Below are positions 1 through 8,221 of a DNA stretch of 64,000 bases, in pieces. The translations under genes and the position numbers were made by a program. Positions within the stretch are counted from its first letter, which is position 1; every line of letters begins with the position of its first letter. This DNA comes from CAYLYU01 sp964501925. Its GTDB lineage: Bacteria > Pseudomonadota > Zetaproteobacteria > Mariprofundales > Mariprofundaceae. The stretch spans positions 55,955 through 119,954 of the forward strand of contig CAZCTM010000003.1 in NCBI GenBank assembly GCA_964501925.1, read 5' to 3'. The notes below the pieces were generated by a model. The model searched no databases, was not told the origin of the DNA, and worked only from the letters and a program-made list of their open reading frames with translations.

Positions 1-453
1 GATGTTCTGATCGTTGCCGCGAGAGGCTTCCCGCATCCACTGTTCCAGATCCCTCTGGCTCTGGGCGAAGGCCTGCTCCCAGAGGGCCTCATCCCACAGC
101 TCGAAATAATAGGACATGCCGGCAAGGACGACGGACTTGTTGAGACTGGCGAAATTGCGCAGGCTGGCCGGCAGAAGGATCCGGCCCTGCTTGTCGGGCA
201 CGCACTCCGTGGCGCCGCTGATGAAAAAGCGTTCAAAGGCCAGACCCTGCGGATTGACGATGGCAAGCTTGCTGACCTTTTCCACGATCCGCTGCCAGTC
301 CCTGTAGGGATAGGCTCGCAGGCAATTGTTGAAGAAGTTGGTGACAATCAGACGCTCGTCATCGTAGGTGCGCACAAGGGTTTCACGGAAGCTGGCCGGG
401 ATGCTCACCCGACCCTTGCTGTCCAGAGAGTGTACATGCCTGCCCGGAAACAT
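1..453 (-). CDS. mraZ: MraZ transcriptional regulator, 3' end cut by window edge
   Basis: MraZ is the DNA-binding regulator at the head of the division and cell wall (dcw) cluster; it represses its own promoter. The 151 visible residues contain two AbrB/SpoVT-like repeats, each with the family's signature: DSKGRVSIPASFR near residues 11-23 and DKQGRILLPASLR near 87-99. The start ATG at 453 follows a GGGAGG about 11 bases upstream. MraZ is usually 143-152 residues, so little is missing beyond base 1. The rest of the dcw cluster is expected to the left, outside the window. Two operator boxes with the family spacing lie just upstream, which supports autoregulation here. Confidence 0.96.
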   Translation of the reverse strand, partial: MFPGRHVHSLDSKGRVSIPASFRETLVRTYDDERLIVTNFFNNCLRAYPYRDWQRIVEKVSKLAIVNPQGLAFERFFISGATECVPDKQGRILLPASLRNFASLNKSVVLAGMSYYFELWDEALWEQAFAQSQRDLEQWMREASRGNDQNI

Positions 454-486
454 GTCGCTGTTTTAACCTCCCAACCCTGTCCTTCA

Positions 487-513
487 GTGCACAATTACCC
501 ACAATTACCCACT
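487..513 (-). promoter_or_regulatory. MraZ operator boxes
   Basis: On the minus strand there is GTGGG (512-508), TAATT, GTGGG (502-498), TAATT and a degenerate GTGCA (492-488). MraZ is known to bind direct GTGGG-type repeats with 5-base spacers, and that is the arrangement seen. The boxes cover the predicted transcription start of mraZ, so binding would block initiation. Confidence 0.8.
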
Positions 514-520
514 ATGCACC

Positions 521-550
521 AATATAGGCGGCTGCACAAATGCTTGTCAA
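521..550 (-). promoter_or_regulatory. Sigma70-like promoter of mraZ
   Basis: Reading on the minus strand there is a perfect -35 TTGACA (550-545), an 18-base spacer and a -10 TATATT (526-521). The start of transcription would be near 514, at the edge of the MraZ boxes. Nothing else was recognised in the 454-765 gap between mraZ and the divergent methyltransferase gene. Confidence 0.75.
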
Positions 551-765
551 CGGGTTTTTTGGATACTTATTCAGCAGATGGGTCAATTTCTCACAGTCAC
601 GGAGACAGGGTCCGACCATGGTATTCCTGAGCAGGGAGGAGCATCCTTTCGGCATTGTTCCCGGGCTGTCCGGTCGCTCACGCGCATGCAGGTGCTGGCC
701 GAATATGGAATGATGCACCGTTTCGGACTTGCGGCCGGGATCGTCCCGGGCAAATGGAGTGTGCG

Positions 766-1440
766 ATGGCAAACAGGACACTGGGACTCGATGAGGAGCT
801 GTATCAGTACCTGCTGGATCACGGTCTGCGGGAACCGGAGGTGCTGATGAGGCTTCGCACCGCCACGGAGAAAGAGGAAATGGCCGAGATGCGCTCGGCC
901 CCCGAGCAGGGGCAGTTCATGGCCCTGCTGCTCAGGCTCATGGGTGCGGGGCGCGCAATCGAGATCGGTACCTACACGGGCTATGCCACCCTGTGGATGG
1001 CGCTGGCGCTGCCGCCGGACGGGGAGATCATCACCTGTGATGTTTCGGAACGCTGGACGTCGGTTGCCCGTCGTTTCTGGAGGGAGGCGGGTGTGGATGA
1101 GAAGGTGAGGCTTTATCTTGCCCCCGCGCTGGAAACGCTGGACGGGCTTCTGGCTAAGGGTGAAGCGGGAAGGTTCGATTTCGCCTTCATCGACGCGGAC
1201 AAGGCGAACTATGAAAACTATTTTGAACGTTGCCTGAAACTGATCCGGCCTGGGGGCCTGATCGTTGTGGATAATGTCCTCTGGGGCGGCAGCGTCACCG
1301 ATCCTGCGAAGACGGATGAGGCCACCGAGGCCATCCGGAGTTTCAACAAGAGATTGAAAAACGATACACGGATTGAGCTCTCAATGCTGCCTGTTGCCGA
1401 TGGACTGACCTTGGCCAGAAAGCGAAAGGTTGATAAATAG
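766..1440 (+). CDS. Class I SAM-dependent O-methyltransferase (caffeoyl-CoA OMT family)
   Basis: A 224-residue enzyme of the O-methyltransferase family 3 (catechol/caffeoyl-CoA OMT-like), predicted to be soluble and metal dependent. The SAM-binding motif is AIEIGTYTGYATLW near residues 63-76. A metal/SAM acidic motif FIDADKANYENYF lies near 139-151, followed by VDNVLWGG. The ATG at 766 was chosen because GGAG lies 7 bases upstream and the family usually starts close to this point; an in-frame ATG at 754 is possible. It is divergent from mraZ. The substrate cannot be told from the sequence. Confidence 0.9.
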   Translation: MANRTLGLDEELYQYLLDHGLREPEVLMRLRTATEKEEMAEMRSAPEQGQFMALLLRLMGAGRAIEIGTYTGYATLWMALALPPDGEIITCDVSERWTSVARRFWREAGVDEKVRLYLAPALETLDGLLAKGEAGRFDFAFIDADKANYENYFERCLKLIRPGGLIVVDNVLWGGSVTDPAKTDEATEAIRSFNKRLKNDTRIELSMLPVADGLTLARKRKVDK

Positions 1441-1485
1441 GTCTGTCACCTGATTTGCTGTCCCCAACAGTCTAATGTAATATCA

Positions 1486-1505
1486 AGATATGAAAGCCTG
1501 GCACC
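1486..1505 (+). repeat. Inverted repeat, left copy (flank of Hsp70/SNF2 module)
   Basis: The 20 bases AGATATGAAAGCCTGGCACC match the reverse complement of 6437-6456 at 19 of 20 positions. The pair brackets the ATPase/helicase module. Confidence 0.7.
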
Positions 1506-1524
1506 ATGACTCCTATGCGATATA

Positions 1525-3264
1525 TCAGACCATCTCTTTTGAGACATAATTATCTTCGTATGATTTTTTCTTTGGCAAAACTTTCGGTTTCGGCATAGCC
1601 CGAATGATTTTGCCTACTTCGAGAAAACTTAATCCATATGCTGCGGAAAGGCGATCATAGTCAGTTCGCATTACCGATGGCGCATCCAGATTTTCAGGGA
1701 TTTCCAACAGCACTTTGTGTGCTTTCAGCCGAGGAATGCTTGGATGCCCCTTTAATTCCCTGCAAATGTTGTCATCATAGATTTTCAATCTTGAGCCCCC
1801 GCCACACAGAAAGAGAGGAATACCTTCTAGGTTAACATCATTGATCATATAATGTTTGGCATTAATAAATGTCTCCCCTCGCACCTGAACTGATACCTTT
1901 CCATTGCTGTTAAAAAAAGCACCATCGGGATGTCCTTCAGGGTAGGGAAAGCAAGGTTTTGGTTGCCTTGTAAAGGTAATCTCAGCACCTTCGATATAAT
2001 CCTCCAGTTGTTCAGGAATTCTGTTGTGTAGAGACCTGCGACTACTGACATCCGCCAATTTTGCACCCAATGCTTTTGCATGCTCGCTCTTCTCATTCTT
2101 CAAACATCTTTCCCACCATTCAATTCTCGATTTGTGGAGCGCGGTAACGCCATTGTATCCCACCTGGGCAGTAAAGAACTCAAAGTCCCATTTGCCCCCA
2201 TGGCCTTTGCGAACCTGAAACACAGAAGAATCCACAGTGCCAGCGCCAATATCTGCCAGCAAAAAGATGTTCGGTTTGTTGGGGTCGAACCTCTGTGATT
2301 GCACAAAACCATAAATCTGAGCCGCTAGCTCCGGGACGACATCGATCTCTGCAAGGTGATCGCTTTGATCGAATCTGTTCAGTGCATCTTGAACTACATC
2401 TGTAGTTATTTCCTTTGTTGGTGCACAAGCCGCCAGCCATGATGCTTTGGCCACCTTCGTAAATCGTTCAACAATTCTCCGGTTTGTGTAATTTTCTGAA
2501 GGAATACCAAGTGAGAATCGCCAGTAGATTTTTGTGTGGTCATAGATGTCCGCATGCTTTGTGAACAGCCAGCCTCTTGATCGCCTGATCACAAGCGCTA
2601 CATATGCCACGGCGGCATGCAACGATTCAGTACTGAGATCAGACTCTTCCATTAAAGGTAATTTCAAGTTATTGAAGGTTTGTTGGCCTTGATCCAGTGA
2701 AAATATAGAGCGCTCACTATAGATTTGAGATGGTATCAAATAGCTATTGATACCGCTTCCCTCAAGGAACCGGACTGCAAAGGATTTTCTCTGGATTCTG
2801 TCCGCGATCACGACCTTCGTGGTAGATGTGCCGAAATCAAAGCCCATCACCATATCCCTGATATCTTCTCCGGGTCTGGCCGGCTGGTCTGAAATTCCAT
2901 CATGCTCAATCGCTATAAACTGTTTTTCAGCCTCTATGTGCTTAAACGTATCACTCACCTTGGATTTAGCCGGTAGTCTGATTTTCCAGAGTTTAGCAGG
3001 CTTATCTTCCATAACTGGTTTTTGCACAGGAGAATGAAGTTTCTTTGGCAAGACTTTAGGTGATTTCAACACAGGTGTATTTGCCTTGACTGATGGCGCT
3101 GCTGTTTTTTTGAGCGGAGTTTTTTTTCGTTTAAGCCTTCTTGCCTTATACCGTGTTCGATTATCCACCATTCGTGGGCCATTCTGGCCTGGAAATAACT
3201 CAGTTAATTTCTTTCCCTTTTCTGATGCAGCTTTGCGCAATGCATCTCGTAATGAGCTTCCCAT
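1525..3264 (-). CDS. Hsp70/actin-fold (ASKHA) ATPase partnered with SNF2 helicase
   Basis: A 579-residue protein with all three nucleotide-binding elements of the Hsp70/actin superfamily: phosphate-1 GFDFGTSTTKV near residues 141-151, phosphate-2 DIGAGTVD near 338-345, and an adenosine motif LCGGGSRL near 487-494. It has no recognisable Hsp70 substrate-binding domain. Instead it has a long N-terminal tail (about residues 35-105) rich in Lys, Arg and Pro, which could bind nucleic acid or a partner. The start at 3264 has AGGGGG about 7 bases upstream and lies 11 bases after the helicase stop; an in-frame ATG at 3303 would overlap the helicase. Related Hsp70-like ATPases occur beside helicases in defence islands, but a role here is inferred only. 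Confidence 0.8.
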   Translation of the reverse strand: MGSSLRDALRKAASEKGKKLTELFPGQNGPRMVDNRTRYKARRLKRKKTPLKKTAAPSVKANTPVLKSPKVLPKKLHSPVQKPVMEDKPAKLWKIRLPAKSKVSDTFKHIEAEKQFIAIEHDGISDQPARPGEDIRDMVMGFDFGTSTTKVVIADRIQRKSFAVRFLEGSGINSYLIPSQIYSERSIFSLDQGQQTFNNLKLPLMEESDLSTESLHAAVAYVALVIRRSRGWLFTKHADIYDHTKIYWRFSLGIPSENYTNRRIVERFTKVAKASWLAACAPTKEITTDVVQDALNRFDQSDHLAEIDVVPELAAQIYGFVQSQRFDPNKPNIFLLADIGAGTVDSSVFQVRKGHGGKWDFEFFTAQVGYNGVTALHKSRIEWWERCLKNEKSEHAKALGAKLADVSSRRSLHNRIPEQLEDYIEGAEITFTRQPKPCFPYPEGHPDGAFFNSNGKVSVQVRGETFINAKHYMINDVNLEGIPLFLCGGGSRLKIYDDNICRELKGHPSIPRLKAHKVLLEIPENLDAPSVMRTDYDRLSAAYGLSFLEVGKIIRAMPKPKVLPKKKSYEDNYVSKEMV

Positions 3265-3275
3265 TTCGGCCCCCT

Positions 3276-6200
3276 TTAGTCCACCCGGATCAATCCACAG
3301 CATACAAAGCTATCGTTTGCTTTCGGCTGACTCTTCTGCTTTAACTCTTCCAGTTTTAAATCAATGCGTTCATTCAATATTTGTAGTTTACCTCGAATAG
3401 CCGGGATAATTTTTTTTTGTTTCTCACTGCCAGTGGATTCTAAATTCTCGATTCTCTGCTGCAGCTTTTCGGCTTGGTTCTTTCTATGCCTGTTAAGCTG
3501 GGACTCCATGAAGGAAATGCGATCCAGATCTTCCCTTTGGTGAGTATCCCGAAACTTTCTGAACTCGGGCTCCTCAATCTTATCTCTGTAAGTATCAAAC
3601 AGGCTTATTGCAACATCCAGGTCAACAGAATTGTTGGCTCCCAGCCAGTCCTGTCCTTTCATGGCTGAGTTATTCACCAAACTCTCTGCATTATCAGGGC
3701 TAAGGATTTCTCTGGTTAACAGGTTGCTAGCCAGATAATAGAGTTTTTCAATTTCACGCGATCCGGAAAATGACCAGCGGAACACCATAAACAGATAGTC
3801 CCCGCGAGGAGTTGATACATCCTGCTTGCTCACTTTAATGGCTGTAACCTTATGATAACGAGGTCCCTTGGCACTTGCCTTCTGATGATCAACGACAAAT
3901 TTCACCAGAGGATGTCCTTGAGTTACACGTTCCACCTTAGGCACCAGGTTTCCAACCCGGTTCTCAAACAGAAGGACGGGTTTTCTGTGCTGTAGAATTG
4001 ATGTCCTGCCGGTCCATTTCTGTTGTTTCAGATAGTTCTGAAACTTCACTCTGGCTTCTGTCGATAGCTGCAACTCATACATTGCCGAATTATGATCCTT
4101 CTGAATAAACCGGGTTCCCTCAAACGTACTTTCCAGATAATCTTTCACATAAGCCAACAGGTCTTCACCGGTAATATAACGACCCATCTCCTTGGCAGAT
4201 TGAATCTTGTCCTGAATAAATTCCCCGTGTGCAATGAGCTGCGTAGCCTCTTTCTCCAGCTTCTCTTCCTGCAGTTGCAGGTTCTCAATCGCTACTCTCG
4301 TCTGTTCAATTCGCTCAATTTCCTCATCGGCACTTAGATGATGCGTAAGAAGTTCCAGCGTTAATGCCTTTACCTTATCCCCCATCACAGCTTCGATGTT
4401 GCCCAATGCCTGTTCAAAAATAGCAAGGCGATCAAGCAATCGCAGGTAAACTCGCTGGTCGATCGTGTCCGCATAAACAAAGTTCCAGATCAATATCCTC
4501 TCTTCCTCCTGACCAATACGGTCGATACGGCCAATGCGCTGTTCGATTTTCATGGGATTCCAGGGAAGATCGTAATTGATCACCAGGCTGCAAAACTGGA
4601 GGTCAACACCTTCAGATGCCACTTCAGAGGATAGGAGAATGCGAATGTTATTATCCGATCGAAATTGTTCGATCGCTGCCCGTTTATTCATGCCGCCATA
4701 GAGCACAATGGATTGCACTCCGTCTTCCGCTAGCCTTTCTCGCAAATAATCCAATGTTTTCCTGTAGAAAGCGAACAGGATCACTTTCTTGTCAGGCCTC
4801 TCTTCCCAATACTTCAGCAGGTTTTCACGTAGAGCCTTGTACTTTGAATCCTGCTCTCTAAGTTCGCCATAGCTTCCAACCTGCGAGACAATTGAAGAAA
4901 GCTCAGAAATTAATATGCCTTGAGAATCGCCCGAATCAAAATTATCCCCATAAGCCTCATAGAGGAGCTCGTCGCTATCATCTACAAAATCCGAACGATT
5001 TACCCATCCCGAGAATGCTGCAGCCATGCAGCTCGACATCTGGCGCTGGGGAATCGTGAGAATAAATCCGGGGGGAACATCGAATCGGCTGCAAAATGAA
5101 CGCACCTTTTGTGTCACTGTCTCATAAAATTCCCTCTCGATTTCCGTCATCTCAACTTCAATGGCTTTAGGTAAGCGGACCACTCGCCTTTCATGAACAT
5201 CCCTTTTACGAGTTCGTGAAATCACTTTTGCCAGAGGATTGATTCGGTCAAGCCTGTCGGCAATTGCAGCCCTGCCTGCCGGTTCTGAAAGCTCCTGTTC
5301 AGATGGCGGATTCTCTATCAGATACTCAATCTGCTTGTTGTCTTCAAAAAAACGGGCACTGCATGCGTCTTTTAGTGCCTGCAGAAACTCCCTCTGCGAC
5401 AGCGGACTTTTCAATACTCGATCCCGCAAATGAACAATGGGCGCATTCGACTTCAGCGTTATCGAGAAGAACTCCTCCATAGCAAACACATCTTCATCAA
5501 TCAGGTTCAATAGGAAAAACAGGTCACTGCTTTTTAGCTGAATCGGTGTTGCCGAAAGCAGCAGCAGATGATGGGTGACCTCCCTGATCAACCTGCCAAG
5601 TTGATGCGTTTGCGTCTCCCTGTTCCGCAGATAATGCGCTTCGTCGATGATGACCAAATCAAAGGGTTCATCCTCGAACACCTCCCGATCCAGATAGCGC
5701 GCAAGCTGAGCAGAATTAGAACGATTGGGGGCATCCTCGACATCCCACTTTCTGGGAGGCCTGATTCCCTGCAAACTACCTATAAGAGCAAATTCCTGCT
5801 CAGGATACCCTTTCAAACGCCTGACCTTATCCAGAATCGTCTTGGCATCAGCGATTTCTGCTTTCACGCCGAAACGATTCTCCAGCTCCATTTGCCACTT
5901 TTCACGTAACATCGCCGGGCACAACACCAGCAATCTTTTGGCATCCAAACGTGCTGTCAGCTCCGTCCAGATGAGCCCCGCTTCAATGGTCTTACCCAAG
6001 CCCACTTCATCTGCCACGAGAATCCCTCGACATGGCGAATCAAGAAAGTTAAGCACAGGTTTGAATTGATAGGCATAAAAGTCCGTGTTGGTGGCATTAA
6101 GGCTGTAGATCAGGTTAGCCAACCGCCCAGTCAAACGATAATAGGTAATGGCTCCGCGCAGGTCGGATTGACGCCCAAACTTGCCTTTTGAAAGCAGGGT

Positions 6201-6392
6201 TCGAGGCCCTTCCTTTTGCCGCTCAACTTTTTCCAGAGCTTCGAGCAAGACAAACTCTTCGTCACCATCCAGAAAAGTGACCAATACCCGCTTTCTGAGC
6301 TCGGAGCCCTCAAACTCATTGCCCATAATACCTACCCGACTTGGGTTGGCTTTGAGTCTTACCTTATCTCCTGGATTCAGGTCTTGAGGCAT
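3276..6392 (-). CDS. SNF2/RapA-like DEAH helicase (ATP-dependent nucleic acid translocase)
   Basis: A 1038-residue superfamily 2 ATPase. Residues 1-60 look like a small beta-barrel domain (NPGDKVRLKANPSRVGI), as in RapA relatives. Walker A is ADEVGLGKT (127-135), DEAH is at 250-253, and LLSATPIQ follows near 279-286. The second RecA lobe has VILFAFYRKTLDYL, EVASEGVDLQ and QRIGRIDRIGQ. A long C-terminal region of about 350 residues ends in a charged coiled coil. It is the first gene of the module, and the Hsp70-like ATPase follows by 11 bases. A -10-like TATACT (6424-6419) lies upstream. Base composition is visibly AT-richer than the neighbouring genes, which suggests transfer. Anti-phage or DNA-maintenance roles are possible but unproven. 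Confidence 0.9.
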   Translation of the reverse strand: MPQDLNPGDKVRLKANPSRVGIMGNEFEGSELRKRVLVTFLDGDEEFVLLEALEKVERQKEGPRTLLSKGKFGRQSDLRGAITYYRLTGRLANLIYSLNATNTDFYAYQFKPVLNFLDSPCRGILVADEVGLGKTIEAGLIWTELTARLDAKRLLVLCPAMLREKWQMELENRFGVKAEIADAKTILDKVRRLKGYPEQEFALIGSLQGIRPPRKWDVEDAPNRSNSAQLARYLDREVFEDEPFDLVIIDEAHYLRNRETQTHQLGRLIREVTHHLLLLSATPIQLKSSDLFFLLNLIDEDVFAMEEFFSITLKSNAPIVHLRDRVLKSPLSQREFLQALKDACSARFFEDNKQIEYLIENPPSEQELSEPAGRAAIADRLDRINPLAKVISRTRKRDVHERRVVRLPKAIEVEMTEIEREFYETVTQKVRSFCSRFDVPPGFILTIPQRQMSSCMAAAFSGWVNRSDFVDDSDELLYEAYGDNFDSGDSQGILISELSSIVSQVGSYGELREQDSKYKALRENLLKYWEERPDKKVILFAFYRKTLDYLRERLAEDGVQSIVLYGGMNKRAAIEQFRSDNNIRILLSSEVASEGVDLQFCSLVINYDLPWNPMKIEQRIGRIDRIGQEEERILIWNFVYADTIDQRVYLRLLDRLAIFEQALGNIEAVMGDKVKALTLELLTHHLSADEEIERIEQTRVAIENLQLQEEKLEKEATQLIAHGEFIQDKIQSAKEMGRYITGEDLLAYVKDYLESTFEGTRFIQKDHNSAMYELQLSTEARVKFQNYLKQQKWTGRTSILQHRKPVLLFENRVGNLVPKVERVTQGHPLVKFVVDHQKASAKGPRYHKVTAIKVSKQDVSTPRGDYLFMVFRWSFSGSREIEKLYYLASNLLTREILSPDNAESLVNNSAMKGQDWLGANNSVDLDVAISLFDTYRDKIEEPEFRKFRDTHQREDLDRISFMESQLNRHRKNQAEKLQQRIENLESTGSEKQKKIIPAIRGKLQILNERIDLKLEELKQKSQPKANDSFVCCGLIRVD

Positions 6393-6436
6393 AGGTTCAG
6401 GAATAGTAAATCAGGGGCAGTATATTCATTGGAAAA

Positions 6437-6456
6437 GGTGCCTGGCTTTCATATCT
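6437..6456 (-). repeat. Inverted repeat, right copy (flank of Hsp70/SNF2 module)
   Basis: On the minus strand this reads AGATATGAAAGCCAGGCACC, one mismatch from 1486-1505 on the plus strand. It lies just upstream of the helicase promoter region. The sequence resembles the extragenic GGTGCCTGGC-type repeats often seen near REP-associated transposases; that link is from memory of such elements. Confidence 0.7.
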
Positions 6457-6527
6457 GAATTTCCCTTTTCGTCCCCTAATTCCCACGTACTGTTTCAACG
6501 ACTTATTAAGCAGCGCCGGGTCTTAGC

Positions 6528-7253
6528 CTATTCCTGTCTTTTTCTGAGCATATCCTCGACGCGCTCCAGATCCTCGGGCATGTCCACGCCGTGAAACTCG
6601 TAGTCCCCCACGGTGACGGCGATGGCATAGCCGTGATGAAGAACGCGAAGCTGTTCAAGGTGTTCGGCGCGTTCCGTGTCACAGGCCGCCAGGGTGGGAT
6701 AGTGGAGCAGGAAGTCCCTGCGGTAGGCATACAGGCCGACATGCTGCAAAGGGGTGCAGCATTTGGTCCGAAGATAGGGAATGGGGGAGCGGCTGAAATA
6801 CATGGCGTGCCCCCGGGCATTGCAGACCACCTTGACAACATGGGGATCGGTGAGGTGCGTTTCGTCCCGGATCGGATGGGCCAGGGTGGCCATGGGAAGA
6901 TGGGGCTCTCTCTCCAGTGGTTTCAGGACGTCGCGGATAGCCGCCGGATCAATCAGGGGCTCATCTCCCTGGACGTTGACCACAATGTCGCAGTCGATGT
7001 TCTCCACCGCTTCGGCAAGGCGCTCGGTGCCGCTGGCGTGTTCCTTCCGGCTCATGACGGCATCCACGCCCCAGGTGCGTACCAGTTCCAGGATGTTTTC
7101 ATCATCCGTGGCGACCAGGACACGGCCGACACCGGATTCCCTTGCCCTCTCGATCACATGCTCCAGCATGGGTTTTCCCTGTAAAAGGGCCAGAGGCTTG
7201 CCGGGAAAACGGCTGGAGGCGTAGCGGGCGGGAATTCCGATGATGACACGCAT
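6528..7253 (-). CDS. kdsB: 3-deoxy-manno-octulosonate cytidylyltransferase
   Basis: KdsB activates Kdo to CMP-Kdo in the cytoplasm, the donor used by WaaA. At 241 residues it has the normal length. The N-terminus IGIPARYASSRFPGKPL carries the CTP-binding motif, with VNVQGDEPLI near residues 90-99 and the conserved ASGTERLAEA stretch before it. Its ATG shares one base with the stop of the upstream heptose kinase gene (TGATG), so the two are translationally coupled. It is the last gene of the leftward LPS block that starts beyond 10347. Confidence 0.98.
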   Translation of the reverse strand: MRVIIGIPARYASSRFPGKPLALLQGKPMLEHVIERARESGVGRVLVATDDENILELVRTWGVDAVMSRKEHASGTERLAEAVENIDCDIVVNVQGDEPLIDPAAIRDVLKPLEREPHLPMATLAHPIRDETHLTDPHVVKVVCNARGHAMYFSRSPIPYLRTKCCTPLQHVGLYAYRRDFLLHYPTLAACDTERAEHLEQLRVLHHGYAIAVTVGDYEFHGVDMPEDLERVEDMLRKRQE

Positions 7254-8167
7254 CAGTGGGTCTCGATCTCTTTCCAGCTTGCCGTGGCCGTGCCAACCTT
7301 GCCGACAACAACACCGGCGGCACGGTTGGCCATCCTGGCGGCAGACAGGGGATCGTCTCCGCGTGCAAGACAGGCGGTAAACACGGCGATAACTGTATCA
7401 CCGGCGCCGGTGACATCATAGACATCACGCGCCGCCGTGGGGATGTGATGAATCGCCTTTCCGTCAAACAGGGTCATGCCCTTCTCGGCGCGTGTGATCA
7501 GGATGTATTCGAGATCCAACTCCCTGTGCAGATGCGTGGCGATGGCGCCGATGTTTTCATCCGTGTTCACGGCGTCCATCTTTGCCATGGCCGCCGCCTC
7601 CTGAAGGTTGGGCGTCATCAGGGTGGCGCCACGGTAGGCCTGCGTGTGCTCCGGCTTGGGGTCCACGGCAACAATCTTCCCCCCCAGCCTGGGAATGATG
7701 TCGGTGAGAAAGGCGGGGGTCAGTACGCCCTTGCCGTAATCGGACAGGATGACGGCCTTTGTCTCCGGCAGGAACGCCATGATTCTGGAGAGCAGGCTGG
7801 CATGGGTTTCCGGCTGTACCGAGTGGTCCCATTCTCGGTCGAAACGGACCACCTGCTGATGTCTTGCGATCACCCGCGTCTTGATGGCAGTGGGCCGCTG
7901 ATTCTTTTTGACCAGGATGCTGCCGCTGCATCGCAGTTCCTCCAGGCGGTGAAGCACCCACTTGCCCGGCTCATCATTGCCGACGACACCGAACATGGCG
8001 CAGGGAACATCGAGCGTATGGAGATTGCGCACCACATTGGCGGATCCGCCGAGCCTGCGATCCGTGCGTTCCACGGCAACGACGGGAACCGGGGCCTCCG
8101 GAGAGATCCGGCTGACATCGCCCCAGATGAACTCGTCCACAATAATGTCACCGATAACAAGGATCAA
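7253..8167 (-). CDS. rfaE1: D-glycero-beta-D-manno-heptose-7-phosphate kinase (stand-alone)
   Basis: A PfkB-family sugar kinase that phosphorylates heptose 7-phosphate at O1 in ADP-heptose synthesis. The 304 residues cover only the kinase half of HldE: VIGDIIVDEFIWG at the start, RLGGSANVVRN near residues 37-47, and the PfkB signature DVTGAGDTVIAVF near 252-264 with the catalytic Asp. The C-terminal nucleotidyltransferase domain found in enterobacterial HldE is absent, so an rfaE2 gene is expected elsewhere. It overlaps kdsB by one base. Confidence 0.95.
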   Translation of the reverse strand: MILVIGDIIVDEFIWGDVSRISPEAPVPVVAVERTDRRLGGSANVVRNLHTLDVPCAMFGVVGNDEPGKWVLHRLEELRCSGSILVKKNQRPTAIKTRVIARHQQVVRFDREWDHSVQPETHASLLSRIMAFLPETKAVILSDYGKGVLTPAFLTDIIPRLGGKIVAVDPKPEHTQAYRGATLMTPNLQEAAAMAKMDAVNTDENIGAIATHLHRELDLEYILITRAEKGMTLFDGKAIHHIPTAARDVYDVTGAGDTVIAVFTACLARGDDPLSAARMANRAAGVVVGKVGTATASWKEIETH

Positions 8168-8221
8168 ACCCGCTCCCCCTGCGAAGACTCCGGATGCTTC
8201 GGAACATCCCGACGGCCTGGC

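Noticed and set aside
1525..6392. A third gene of the helicase/ATPase module
   Set aside because: No further ORF with codon-like composition was found in the 84- and 135-base flanks.
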